DNA of 64,000 nucleotides from NCBI GenBank assembly GCA_029001845.1, contig JAREWP010000054.1, forward strand, positions 1 through 64,000. The letters are read 5' to 3'. Made by a program: the position numbers and the translations under genes. This document shows, one piece after another, positions 1-8,231 of this stretch (its first letter is position 1; every line of letters starts with the position of its first letter). The stretch is from Candidatus Magnetocorallium paracelense (GTDB lineage Bacteria > Nitrospirota > Thermodesulfovibrionia > Thermodesulfovibrionales > Magnetobacteriaceae). The notes beneath the pieces were generated by a model that was not told where the DNA came from, did no database searches, and saw nothing but the letters and a program-made list of their open reading frames with translations.

Positions 1-163
1 ATACGTCGGATGATGGAGGCTTATTGCTGTTGGAACTGTTTTTGTTTATTCTTTCTTCAAGTTCTTCTATTCGGTTGGTGAGCTTTATGATTATGTCTAC
101 CAATACAACAGGGGTTGTTTCTGACAGCTTTATGAGCTCTTCCCGAGTTGGCTTCTCCTTCAT
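1..163 (-). CDS. IS66-family transposase, N-terminal part (runs off window)
   Basis: The minus-strand frame starts at the ATG at 163 and is still open at base 1, giving 54 residues. The visible part is a short coiled coil followed by NSSNSNKPPSSD, the hallmark Asn/Ser/Pro stretch near the N-terminus of IS66 TnpC transposases. In that family this region precedes a zinc finger and the DDE catalytic domain, which would lie outside the window. No tnpA/tnpB partner or terminal repeat can be seen here. Whether the rest is intact is unknown. The neighbours on the right are other decayed mobile genes, so this looks like the edge of a mobile-element graveyard. Confidence 0.8.
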   Translation of the reverse strand, partial: MKEKPTREELIKLSETTPVVLVDIIIKLTNRIEELEERINKNSSNSNKPPSSDV

Positions 164-443
164 AATGGATAGTATGACATAATGAGATGCCACAGGTCCA
201 CTAAATTATATTCACATAATTATCTTTTTTAATGACTACCTGAGTAGTTACTAATCGTTTATATAAATAAAATAAAATGGAAGCAGACAAATACTGAATA
301 GAAAGAGTACACTGGAGAGTGTTGCTCATTCTACTGTTGGCTATGGTACAGTGTTTTCTAAAATATCGATATCGGAGTCATATCCGCACAAATTATAGAC
401 AGCTAGCCATGCGTATTTCTGGAAGAAACGCTTTTTTTGGAAC

Positions 444-683
444 TTAATAATTTGCGCGTAGTAGATTTGTCAATCGACAAAAGAGGAACATCATTTCTTG
501 AACCTTGAAGAAAGCTAAAAAGACTTTCTTGTTCCAGTCCTTGATGTCCCGCATTTCCCGGAATACTGATCCGCTGCTTTTGAGTGCAATATCTATCAGG
601 TATCTTTCTTCAAGCTCTCTTTGTTCCATAATCCTTACCTCACTGGAAAGCCGCGAATAACCCAATCTGGTGCTGCTTGGCAT
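444..683 (-). CDS. hypothetical protein, doubtful
   Basis: This is a 79-residue open frame; an internal Met at 629 would give 61 residues beginning MEQRELEERY. The predicted protein is helical, with a charged front half and a hydrophobic FLAFFKVQEMMFLF segment. I recognise no family and see no good ribosome binding site. It lies between an IS66 fragment and a decayed recombinase, so it may be a scrap of a mobile gene rather than a functional gene. Confidence 0.2.
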   Translation of the reverse strand: MPSSTRLGYSRLSSEVRIMEQRELEERYLIDIALKSSGSVFREMRDIKDWNKKVFLAFFKVQEMMFLFCRLTNLLRANY

Positions 684-711
684 TCTTTGTTTCTTTTATT
701 TGCTATAATAG

Positions 712-915
712 CTATCTAAGGAATATCATTATTTTGAAATCCTTGATCCTCAAGGTGAAGTTCTTGGTGGCGGGAAATGGGAAATAGATGAAACACACAG
801 AACCCTTCGGCTTTTTGATGTATCACAAGCATACGGGAAGTATCATAGCGAAGGATTGAAAGAACGGTTGTTGGTTGATTCATTTTTCTCGGAGTATGAG
901 GTTGTGGTTGAGTAA
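712..915 (+). pseudogene. orphan coding fragment without a start codon
   Basis: Between a TAG at 709 and a TAA at 913 the plus strand encodes 67 sense codons that read like real protein, with phrases such as EILDPQGEVLGGGKWEID and LRLFDVSQAYGKYH. There is no ATG, GTG or TTG in the frame, so it cannot be translated as it stands. The simplest reading is the 3' end of a gene whose 5' part was lost or frameshifted. The family is not recognised. A minus-strand ORF over the same bases looks like its shadow. Confidence 0.3.
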
Positions 916-963
916 TCAATCAAACTCAGGCTTCTTACCAGTAGCTGCAAGTAATTTAATCAT

Positions 964-1544
964 CTATCTGTCAAAATGACCGTAAAGGTCGTCTGTGATC
1001 TCTATATTTGAATGTCTCAGGAAATCTTTGACAAATCGAATATTGTAATTGTTCATTAAAAGCCACCTTGCGAACCCATGACGGAGAAGGTGAGGTCTTA
1101 AAGGCCGTCCGGCTCTGATGCCACATTTACGCAGAAGTCGAAAGATGTGTCTGGTAGTATAAGGTGTTTTCTTCTTGCCGGGATGGAGAACACTGAAGTT
1201 TAAAATAAAATCCTCATGGCTAAGGTCATACCTCTCTATATAATCGCTGAGTTTCGTCAGGAAAGTGCCAGAGATAATGGGAATATACCCGCTTGAATTG
1301 AATAATCTCCTTTAGAGATTTACTCCCGGATAAATACCTCTCTTTGGTTGAAGTCTATGTCTGATACCTTTAATCCTGAGATTTCCTGACATCTAAGCCT
1401 TAAGTTCCAGCCAAGCATGAGGATCATTCTTTCAATATCGTCTTTACAATAGCTTAAGAGTATTTTTATATCTTCTAATAATGGAGCATTTTGAGGAGGA
1501 ATTGCTTTTTGCTTCTTTTTTCGTCGAGGAGCATATGAGGTCAT
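964..1544 (-). pseudogene. tyrosine recombinase (phage integrase family), frameshifted
   Basis: The 5' part (1544-1320) reads LGWNLRLRCQEISGLKVSDI, the usual start of an integrase catalytic domain with its first Arg region, and then stops at 1320-1322. The homology resumes in another frame from about 1292 with GYIPII and continues to a TAG at 964-966. That part contains the HLLRHGFARW motif (catalytic His-x-x-Arg) and HSNIEITDDLYGHF, which supplies the second His and the nucleophilic Tyr. The catalytic residues therefore survive but lie in two frames. A short palindrome sits near the break at 1304-1320. The N-terminal core-binding domain is short or missing. It was probably the recombinase of a decayed element. 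Confidence 0.8.
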
Positions 1545-1558
1545 ATTGAAATCACCAT

Positions 1559-1595
1559 AAAAAGGTCTTTTTTATTGAAGAAGAAAGACCTTTTT
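1559..1595. terminator. 12-bp stem hairpin flanked by A and T runs
   Basis: Bases 1559-1570 (AAAAAGGTCTTT) pair with 1584-1595 (AAAGACCTTTTT) around a 13-base loop. A/T runs lie on both sides, so it could act as a terminator in either direction. It sits just upstream of the decayed integrase on the minus strand. Confidence 0.55.
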
Positions 1596-1717
1596 GTATA
1601 TATTTTTCCAGCTTTCAGAATATAGGTCTTTTTGCCTCCTCAATAAATTTTCAGATCGGCGGAGGTCAGGGTATCTTTTTTTTTACGCCCCAAGGGGCGG
1701 GGAATTCAACCCATAAA

Positions 1718-1873
1718 ATGATTAAAAACACAGTATCAACACTTATAGTGATTATTGCATCTTTTACAAGTATTGTGGGTTTTAAAAAAAAGTTTAGCTG
1801 TGTTATTGCAGGAGTCGGTTCTAATGATAGTTTAGCAATTAAACAATTATATCCGCAGGAATTGCAACTATAA
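1718..1873 (+). CDS. short hypothetical ORF with hydrophobic N-terminus
   Basis: This is a 51-codon frame starting at the ATG at 1718. The first 25 residues (MIKNTVSTLIVIIASFTSIV) could form a membrane segment or a signal anchor; the rest is featureless. It has no clear ribosome binding site and overlaps the convergent minus-strand ORF by six bases. A small membrane peptide cannot be excluded, but chance is as likely. Confidence 0.15.
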   Translation: MIKNTVSTLIVIIASFTSIVGFKKKFSCVIAGVGSNDSLAIKQLYPQELQL

Positions 1874-2059
1874 ATTCATGCTTTTTATAGTATAGACTCC
1901 ATCTGCAATTTTTATTTTTTTATATCCAGCTCTATTTAAAAAAGTCTCTGAATCTCTGTTAAAGTATTTATAAATTTCATCCTTATTCATTTCCTTTGTT
2001 TCCTCATATACTGCATTTTTCCATTCCCATACTTCCTCTAATGCTTTTGATTCCTTCAT
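1868..2059 (-). CDS. 63-aa partner protein of a PIN-type toxin (putative antitoxin-side ORF)
   Basis: The start is supported by a strong GGAGGTGAG ribosome binding site just upstream of the ATG at 2059, which overlaps the TGA of the preceding PIN-domain frame as ATGA. The protein is small, charged and helical (MKESKALEEVWEWKNAVYEE), with a C-terminal GYKKIKIADGVYTIK stretch. I recall similar short ORFs beside PIN-domain (VapC-like) genes; that is from memory and not checked. Because the upstream PIN gene is truncated, this may be the surviving half of a broken toxin-antitoxin pair. A DNA-binding fold is not obvious, so its role as an antitoxin is inference. Confidence 0.5.
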   Translation of the reverse strand: MKESKALEEVWEWKNAVYEETKEMNKDEIYKYFNRDSETFLNRAGYKKIKIADGVYTIKSMNL

Positions 2060-2310
2060 TCGCCACTCACCTCCAAAGGGGTTGTTAATCTCAGCGGATA
2101 ATTGTAACCCTCTTCAAGATTAATAATTGTAATTTTTCTCTCTTTATTAATATTCGATAAATGCTTATAATTCCAGCTCAATAATAAATAATATTCGCTT
2201 ACTGTTGCTATTACGATGTGTCTTGCATCTTCAATCTTCCTTTTAGGAATTACTTTTTTCTTAAGATATCTCTCCGATAAATCTACAGTGTGTTCAGTTA
2301 TGTTTAGTAT
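2056..2310 (-). pseudogene. PIN-domain (VapC-like) ribonuclease, C-terminal remnant
   Basis: Downstream of an in-frame TAG at 2311-2313 the minus strand encodes about 84 residues. They include LSERYLKKKVIPKRKIEDAR, HIVIATVSEYYLLLSWNYKH and YPLRLTTPLEV, the C-terminal half of the PIN family in which the Asp of EDARH and the LLSWN(Y/C)KH box are conserved. The N-terminal half, with the first catalytic Asp, is absent and no start codon lies in frame. The end overlaps the next ORF by four bases (ATGA), the usual architecture of an intact two-gene unit. The toxin is therefore almost certainly dead. Confidence 0.7.
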
Positions 2311-2586
2311 CTATATCCCATATTTTGAAATTATAGACAAAAAAAATAATATATGGAAGATAAAACAGAATATTCAGGTTTAACATTTATCAATGAATAT
2401 ACCTGAACCTAAGAAAAATCGACTGTATCTGAGATTACCAACTATTTGTTATTGAAGTCATCATACTACAAAGGTTTTGTCTATTGTCGTGTTTTTATTG
2501 GTATAATAAATTCAGAATTCATCAGATTGGTGAAGTTTACTACTTCAAAAAATTAAAAAGCCGCGCCTGATATTTGGAATTTCACA

Positions 2587-5310
2587 ATGAATCATTCTAA
2601 AAAACTTATATTCTCTCTTATACTCTTTATTTTTATTACTATTATTTTAGTTGCTATATCTTTTACAATTGACTCCTATATTGAATTTCAGCTTGTTTCA
2701 ATTATTAAAAACAAACTCGGTTCCATTCCCGTGACACTTGATATCAGAGAAACAGGTATTGTGAAAACAGATGTCGGAAAATTTAGTTTGGGATCGAATC
2801 ACAGACCTTCTTTACTTATTCAATCCATACAATTTGATTACTCACCTGCGTCTCTTTTCAAAAAACATGTCAACAGTATTATGATTAGCGGAGTCGAGTT
2901 ATATTCGGAATATAAAAACAATAGATTTTTAATACAGGGTCTTGACCTGAACTCTTTATTTGCAACCCCTGAAACAGGAGATAAACCTTCGTCGCTGCCT
3001 TTTTCATTTGATCGAATTAACATTCATAATGCATTGCTTCATTTCTCATGGAATAAAAAATTTTTTCTTTTACCTTTTGAAATTATGATAACTCCGGACA
3101 ACAGCCACAGAGGCAAATATCACTGCCTGCTCTCTTTGTTTTTCAGAGGCCAAAAGGCAGAGATCAAAGCAAAGATTGATTTGCTTAAGTCGTGCTTGTC
3201 AATGGAAATAAATGCTCAACATCTTCAGGCAGAGCTTTTTTCCGATTTTCCCGGTATCGAAAATAATATTTTTATTCAGGGAGCCACAGATATTCAGGGA
3301 GAATTAGATATTCGATTAAACCCTTTAGAGATCAGGAGTGTTCTTTTTTCAATGAAACCACACAGAGGATCTGTTATGTATCAAAATATCATGTTGAAAA
3401 CAGATCAGAGAATCCCGCAAAACAGCCGGTTAAAGATAGAGGGAAAAGGCATAAACGACTGGACAGTGGAAGCTGAAAATATGTATATACACACCCCCTA
3501 TGCAAAGTTTAAACTTTTACATTTTAAATCTCTGATTACCCTGACTTCACAAAAAGCAGAGGGAAGCGGAACGTTGAAGTTGATGCTGACGGGATTGAAT
3601 AATCCCAAAAACAAAGAGATACTTCTCATGACACCGATAAGAGAAAATTTGTCATTTAACATGACCCGTAACAAAAGCGGCGTTTGGGATTTAAACGTCA
3701 AGGGAAGACATTCCGAAGAAAACAAAAAGTACACAGTAAAATCAGGTGATTTAATGATATTTTTAAAAAAACCTTCGCTTGAATTTTCGGCGGAAAAAAC
3801 AGAAAAAACTTTTCTCTCTGCATTTAATATCGCTATTGCTGACACTCAAATTAAGGGAGAGGGGTATAAGCTGAAAATTCCTGTACTTTCTGTTGTTGGA
3901 AAACTGGATGGAAATAATAATAAGGCGAACGGAAGTTTTCGTGTTAAAGCATCTGACACCGAATTATCCTCTGATGAGTTTAAAACAACCATACCACTGC
4001 TTTCCATAGAGGGGAAAACAGAAAAGGCGGCAAAGGAAGGTTTTCGTTTGGAGAGTATCATTGAATCGAGAAATATGCAGATTGATGCTCTCAGCTATGG
4101 CTTAACATTCGAAGAAGTGAATGTCCGTATTCCATTTCAATGGCCGCTCAAAGAAAATGAGAAAAAGGGTGAATTTTTGGTTAAGAATATAAAATGGAAC
4201 GACTTTTGGGTGGGACACTTAAAAGGCGAAATCCGGCAAAGAGAAAACAATTATTATTCATTTGCAGCCTACTTTGTAAGCGCTATGATTGACAGAATGA
4301 AAATTAATATTCATGGTAACACAGGGCTGTCATTATCACAGGGATTCTCTTTGGATGTTTCCTACGAAGCGCCTGATTTTAAACCCGACCTGAAAATCGA
4401 TCTTTCTGAGATTATACCGGCCATGAAGAATGTAACAGTGGATGGTGTGTTTTCCCTTTCAGGTAATTTCTCGATTGCCCAGTTTTCGCCAAATGGTTCT
4501 TTACAATTAAATGTCCGCAATGGAAAGATTCATATGAGTGAGAAAAATTTTTCGATTACCGGAATCGATTTGTATCTTTCCATGCCTGATGTGTTACGAT
4601 TTAAAAGCAAACCTGGACAAAAACTTGTTTTTGAGAATCTGAGTCTTGGTGATTTAAATCTGTCAAACGGAGAAATCCGATTCAGAACAGACTCCCTGCA
4701 ATCTTTCTTCATTGAAAGAAGCGAGTTTGGATGGTGCAGTGGACATGTGTTTTTTCAGTCCATGCATATAGTACAGGGCAAATCGGAATATTCGCCCGTA
4801 ATGTACTGTGATCGTTTAAATCTGGCGCAACTGCTTACTCAGTTGGGAGCAGGACGTGCAGAGGGAACAGGTACGGTAAATGGCAGAATATCCATGAATT
4901 TAAAAGACACCGGAATAGAATTTCGGGACAGCTTTTTGTATTCCACTCCCGGAAGCGGAGGGAAGTTACGATTAACAGGTACGGATATTTGGACAGATTC
5001 CTTACCCGACAACACACAGCAATTCGCACAGTTGGAGTTGACGAAAGAAGCTGTGAAAGACTATGATTATCAGTGGGTAAAACTCCATTTAAAGAGTTCA
5101 GAGGACAAACTTTTTTTTGAGCTGCAACTGGACGGCAAACCTTCTAAACCGTTACCTTTTGTTTATGATAAAGAGTTAGGAGGTTTTGTAAAGGTGAAGT
5201 CTGATCAACAGGGTTCCAATTTTCAGGGAATCCGACTGAATGTTAACTTTAGTCTTCCCTTAAACGAGATTTTGAAATACACTAAGCAGACAGGCTCCTT
5301 TTTAAAATAG
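2587..5310 (+). CDS. ydbH: YdbH-family AsmA-like inter-membrane lipid transport protein
   Basis: This is a 907-residue protein with one N-terminal membrane anchor (residues about 8-28, FSLILFIFITIILVAISFTI). A long run of beta-strand-rich repeats without cysteines follows, the expected shape of an AsmA/YdbH periplasmic bridge. In E. coli YdbH is one of three AsmA-like proteins (with TamB and YhdP) that support phospholipid transport from the inner to the outer membrane. The C-terminal third (VNGRISMNLKDTGIEFRD, then a conserved Gly/Leu-rich beta region) fits the YdbH-type domain. The family call rests strongly on context: the next two genes match ynbE and ydbL in order, size and strand. The length is close to E. 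coli YdbH (about 880 residues). No clear terminator follows, so the three genes are probably one transcript. Confidence 0.85.
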   Translation: MNHSKKLIFSLILFIFITIILVAISFTIDSYIEFQLVSIIKNKLGSIPVTLDIRETGIVKTDVGKFSLGSNHRPSLLIQSIQFDYSPASLFKKHVNSIMISGVELYSEYKNNRFLIQGLDLNSLFATPETGDKPSSLPFSFDRINIHNALLHFSWNKKFFLLPFEIMITPDNSHRGKYHCLLSLFFRGQKAEIKAKIDLLKSCLSMEINAQHLQAELFSDFPGIENNIFIQGATDIQGELDIRLNPLEIRSVLFSMKPHRGSVMYQNIMLKTDQRIPQNSRLKIEGKGINDWTVEAENMYIHTPYAKFKLLHFKSLITLTSQKAEGSGTLKLMLTGLNNPKNKEILLMTPIRENLSFNMTRNKSGVWDLNVKGRHSEENKKYTVKSGDLMIFLKKPSLEFSAEKTEKTFLSAFNIAIADTQIKGEGYKLKIPVLSVVGKLDGNNNKANGSFRVKASDTELSSDEFKTTIPLLSIEGKTEKAAKEGFRLESIIESRNMQIDALSYGLTFEEVNVRIPFQWPLKENEKKGEFLVKNIKWNDFWVGHLKGEIRQRENNYYSFAAYFVSAMIDRMKINIHGNTGLSLSQGFSLDVSYEAPDFKPDLKIDLSEIIPAMKNVTVDGVFSLSGNFSIAQFSPNGSLQLNVRNGKIHMSEKNFSITGIDLYLSMPDVLRFKSKPGQKLVFENLSLGDLNLSNGEIRFRTDSLQSFFIERSEFGWCSGHVFFQSMHIVQGKSEYSPVMYCDRLNLAQLLTQLGAGRAEGTGTVNGRISMNLKDTGIEFRDSFLYSTPGSGGKLRLTGTDIWTDSLPDNTQQFAQLELTKEAVKDYDYQWVKLHLKSSEDKLFFELQLDGKPSKPLPFVYDKELGGFVKVKSDQQGSNFQGIRLNVNFSLPLNEILKYTKQTGSFLK

Positions 5311-5360
5311 TGTCCATGATGTTCCGGAAGCTTTTATCTTAATAATATTAAGGCATAATT

Positions 5361-5582
5361 ATGAAAAGAATCTTTTTAATCTTAATATTCATTGGAAGTA
5401 TATTACATTGCACCGCTTGTCAGACAAAGCATCAGGTTCAGAGCGAGCATAAGATTGCACCGATTGAAGTAAAACCGATCCATATCACTATCGACGTCAA
5501 TATAAAAATAGATAAGTCCCTTGATGATTTTTTCAGTGACATCGATAAAAAGGAGGAACGTTTGATAAACACAAAGGAATAA
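5361..5582 (+). CDS. ynbE: YnbE-family small outer-membrane lipoprotein
   Basis: This 73-residue protein has a lipoprotein signal peptide (MKRIFLILIFIGSILHCTAC). The modified Cys is most likely the one after CTA, though ILHC is an alternative. It continues with IEVKPIHITIDVNIKIDKSL, the amphipathic beta stretch typical of YnbE (I-x-I-x-V-x-I-K-I). In E. coli YnbE sits in the outer membrane and pairs with the C-terminus of YdbH to complete the lipid bridge. It lies 50 bases after ydbH and 45 before ydbL. The acidic C-terminus (DDFFSDIDKKEE) is also seen in relatives. Confidence 0.85.
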   Translation: MKRIFLILIFIGSILHCTACQTKHQVQSEHKIAPIEVKPIHITIDVNIKIDKSLDDFFSDIDKKEERLINTKE

Positions 5583-5627
5583 CCCTTTTTCTTCCTGAGA
5601 CTTTACATAAACCAACAAAGGAGTTTA

Positions 5628-6005
5628 ATGATGAAAATGAGATTATGTACTGTTCATTTGTTACTTATATCAATTACTATCTTCATGATCTGTGATCAAT
5701 CCTTTGGTGAGGGTATAAAAGATCGGATGAAATCCCGCCTCCCTGTAATAGCTAAACTAAAACAGAGAGGAATTCTTGGAGAAAATAACCTCGGCTATCT
5801 TGAATTTGTGAGTGGGAAGAGAGAGAATGTCTCTGTTGTTGAATCAGAAAACAGAGACAGAAGAGCTGTGTACAAAGAAATAGCAAAAAAATACGGTTCA
5901 ACGACTAAAGAGGTAGGGAAAAGACGCTCTCTTAAAATCTACCAAAAAGCAAGACCCGGAACATGGCTAAAAGATCAAAACGACAGATGGTATAGGAAAC
6001 GATAA
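5628..6005 (+). CDS. ydbL: YdbL-family (DUF1318) periplasmic protein
   Basis: This 125-residue protein has a Sec signal peptide (about residues 1-27, cleaved near SFG-EG) followed by a soluble helical domain. The domain contains MKSRLPVIAKLKQRGILGEN and a GYLEF segment, the DUF1318 pattern (R.P.I..LK..G..GE...GYLE). In E. coli YdbL is the chaperone-like third member of the ydbH operon and limits YnbE multimerisation. The start has an AAAGGAG ribosome binding site with good spacing. A second Met follows at 5631. The C-terminus is unusually basic and ends in WYRKR. Confidence 0.85.
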   Translation: MMKMRLCTVHLLLISITIFMICDQSFGEGIKDRMKSRLPVIAKLKQRGILGENNLGYLEFVSGKRENVSVVESENRDRRAVYKEIAKKYGSTTKEVGKRRSLKIYQKARPGTWLKDQNDRWYRKR

Positions 6006-6042
6006 AAAATAATTATAAAATCCTGCAAAAATCCAGCCTTGT

Positions 6043-6693
6043 ATGTTTCCGATAATTAAATCATTAAAATCGATTACAAAAGCCAAACTGATTCCCACTA
6101 TATTAATCTCCTGTGTTTTGGCAGTTATTACAGTCTCGTCAGCAGCAGGTATTATTACATGGATATCAGCCTCATTTATAAGCATTAAAATCGTATGGTT
6201 AGACAAAGCAGTCAACTTTCTGATCGGGATTGCTTCAGGTGTTGGCGGTTGGTTTATGTTACCTGCCGTAATTCCCTTTATTGCAGGTATGTTTCAGGAT
6301 AAGGTGATCCATAACGTAGAGATCGAATTCTATCCGGACTCTGTAAGAAAAAAGGAACCTGAGTTATGGCCGGACTTAAAGCATGATATTGCATTTACAA
6401 TATGGGCTCTTTTTCTTAATATACTGATTTTACCGTTGTATTTGTTTGGTATCGGTTTTTTCATTTCAATATTACTTAATACTTACTTGCTTGGAAGAGA
6501 ATTCTTTGAGAATGTAGCAGGAAGTCATCTTGGAAAACCGGAAGCAAAAAAGCTGGGCAACAAAAACAGAATTCCTGTTTATACAGGCGGATTGGTTATA
6601 ACACTGTTAACCCTGATACCTGTGGTCAATTTATTTATTCCAGTTTTTGCCGTTGTCTGGATGGTGCATGTATTTCATCGTATAAAAACATAA
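6043..6693 (+). CDS. EI24 / CysZ-like integral membrane protein
   Basis: This 216-residue membrane protein has about four to five hydrophobic segments (near residues 20-45, 62-85, 125-155 and 188-212). The central LLNTYLLGREFFENVAGSHL segment matches the conserved YLLGREYFE box of the EI24/CysZ family (PF07264). CysZ imports sulfate in E. coli, but many family members lie outside sulfur genes and have unknown roles. Here it follows ydbL by 37 bases on the same strand, so it may share the transcript and serve the envelope. No ribosome binding site stands out at the ATG. Confidence 0.75.
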   Translation: MFPIIKSLKSITKAKLIPTILISCVLAVITVSSAAGIITWISASFISIKIVWLDKAVNFLIGIASGVGGWFMLPAVIPFIAGMFQDKVIHNVEIEFYPDSVRKKEPELWPDLKHDIAFTIWALFLNILILPLYLFGIGFFISILLNTYLLGREFFENVAGSHLGKPEAKKLGNKNRIPVYTGGLVITLLTLIPVVNLFIPVFAVVWMVHVFHRIKT

Positions 6694-6874
6694 TTATATA
6701 CATAATTATTATTGTTTTAAATTGATCTCTCAATTTACCAATACATCCAAAAGGCTGCGACTTTGTTCAAAGGTATTATTTCATCCCTCCTAAACCTGAA
6801 AATGAACTGTTTAATTTTCTTGGAAAACAAGAGCATAGTAAATTTGGACAATGTAATTTTTTCAATAAAAGAAC

Positions 6875-6904
6875 TTGACCTCTGTAAGTCAATATCTTCA
6901 TAAT
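6875..6904 (+). promoter_or_regulatory. possible sigma-70 promoter for the hemerythrin-GGDEF gene
   Basis: TTGACC at 6875-6880 and CATAAT at 6899-6904 are separated by 18 bases. The -10 lies 37 bases before the start codon at 6942. The match is moderate and unverified. Confidence 0.35.
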
Positions 6905-6941
6905 GAATAAGGAAGTGACATCAGGCACAAGGTAACTGATA

Positions 6942-8075
6942 ATGATGGAATCTTTTAAATGGGGCCCTCAGTTTATCATCGGTATCTCCGAGATCGACAA
7001 CCAACATCAATCACTCGTAACCATGATAAACCGCTTTGGAGAGGCTGTTGCTGAAGACAAACTAACTGAGACTTTTCTTACAAATACCTTTAGAGAGCTT
7101 GCCGGATATGCACAGGAGCATTTTGATGCTGAAGAACAACTAATGACCGAGAAGCAGCTTGATGTAGGACATAAAAAAAGTCACTTCAGGCAACATCGTG
7201 ATTTTGTAGTTGATATATCAAACCTTATAGAGACAATCAATATTGATAAGACCGATGAGTGTCGTTCACTTTTTGAATACCTGGTGCATTGGCTAGCATA
7301 TCACATATTGGGAGCCGACAAAAACATGTCTCGCCAAATTGCTGCCATAGAAAATGGTCTAAATCCGTCTGAAGCATACCAAAAAGAGGAAAAGGAAACC
7401 GGCGGCTCAACAGAGCCGCTCCTTGTTGCTTTAAATGGCCTGTTTGCACTTGTTTCCAAGCGAAACAAAGCACTTGTTGAACTTAACAGAACTCTGGAAA
7501 ATCGAGTTAAAGAAAGAACTAAAGAGCTCGCAAAGGCAAATGAAGAGCTGGAGATCATATCAGTTACCGACCATTTAACACAATTGCCCAACAGGCGCTT
7601 TGCAATGGCCCAGTCAGAGCTTCTATGGAGTGAAGCAAGTAAATTTAAACAGCCCCTATCATGCCTGATGATAGATGCCGATGGGTTCAAGACTATTAAC
7701 GACACATATGGCCATGATGCGGGGGATGTGGTGCTTAAGCGTCTTGCCAAAGAGTTAAAAAACTCAGTACGAAGCGATGATATTGTCTGTAGACTTGGAG
7801 GGGACGAATTTTTCATTCTCTGTCCAAATACAGATATTCAAGGCGCATTGTATTTAGGTGAGCACATCAGAGAGAAAGTTGCTGCATTGAAAGTTTCAGC
7901 CGGAGAAGGTTTCTGGTATGGTTCTGTCAGTATCGGAGTAGCATCTATGAATAGTGATATAAATAATATCGACGCACTGATTAAAGCAGCAGATGAAGCC
8001 GTCTACATAGCAAAAAAAGATGGTAGAAATTGCGTACGCTCTAATTTAGAATACAACTGTAAGAATTGTGAATAA
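6942..8075 (+). CDS. bacteriohemerythrin-diguanylate cyclase fusion
   Basis: This is a 377-residue cytoplasmic protein. Residues 1-135 form a bacteriohemerythrin with all expected di-iron ligands: H22, H60, E64 (in HFDAEEQLM), H81, H85, H121 and D126. A coiled-coil linker (about 165-200) leads to a GGDEF domain (about 205-370) with GGDEF at 286-290. The product-inhibition I-site RSDD ends five residues before it. All residues for making cyclic di-GMP from GTP are present, so it should be an active, feedback-inhibited cyclase. Such Bhr-DGC fusions, described in Vibrio cholerae, sense oxygen or iron redox state and tune cyclic di-GMP. It appears to be transcribed alone. This is the most direct oxygen-sensing gene in the window. 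Confidence 0.92.
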   Translation: MMESFKWGPQFIIGISEIDNQHQSLVTMINRFGEAVAEDKLTETFLTNTFRELAGYAQEHFDAEEQLMTEKQLDVGHKKSHFRQHRDFVVDISNLIETINIDKTDECRSLFEYLVHWLAYHILGADKNMSRQIAAIENGLNPSEAYQKEEKETGGSTEPLLVALNGLFALVSKRNKALVELNRTLENRVKERTKELAKANEELEIISVTDHLTQLPNRRFAMAQSELLWSEASKFKQPLSCLMIDADGFKTINDTYGHDAGDVVLKRLAKELKNSVRSDDIVCRLGGDEFFILCPNTDIQGALYLGEHIREKVAALKVSAGEGFWYGSVSIGVASMNSDINNIDALIKAADEAVYIAKKDGRNCVRSNLEYNCKNCE

Positions 8076-8231
8076 AACCCTGCCTTAAGGATGCAGATCC
8101 TTGAATAAGTCAGATTTAACGATTAAAAAGCACTGGCGCCTTTCCAAAGTTTTAGAGAGTTATCTGCATCATCACGATCACTTACTGCCTGATGAGTGGA
8201 TATTCAAATACAAATTGGAAGGAGTAGATCC

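Noticed and set aside
1685-1705. CRISPR leader or repeat suggested by a GC-rich palindrome
   Set aside because: It is a single small palindrome (CGCCCCAAGGGGCG); no spaced direct repeats occur anywhere in the window.
7301-7816. 171-codon ORF antisense to the GGDEF gene
   Set aside because: It is a shadow of a clear enzyme gene and has no ribosome binding site or family similarity.
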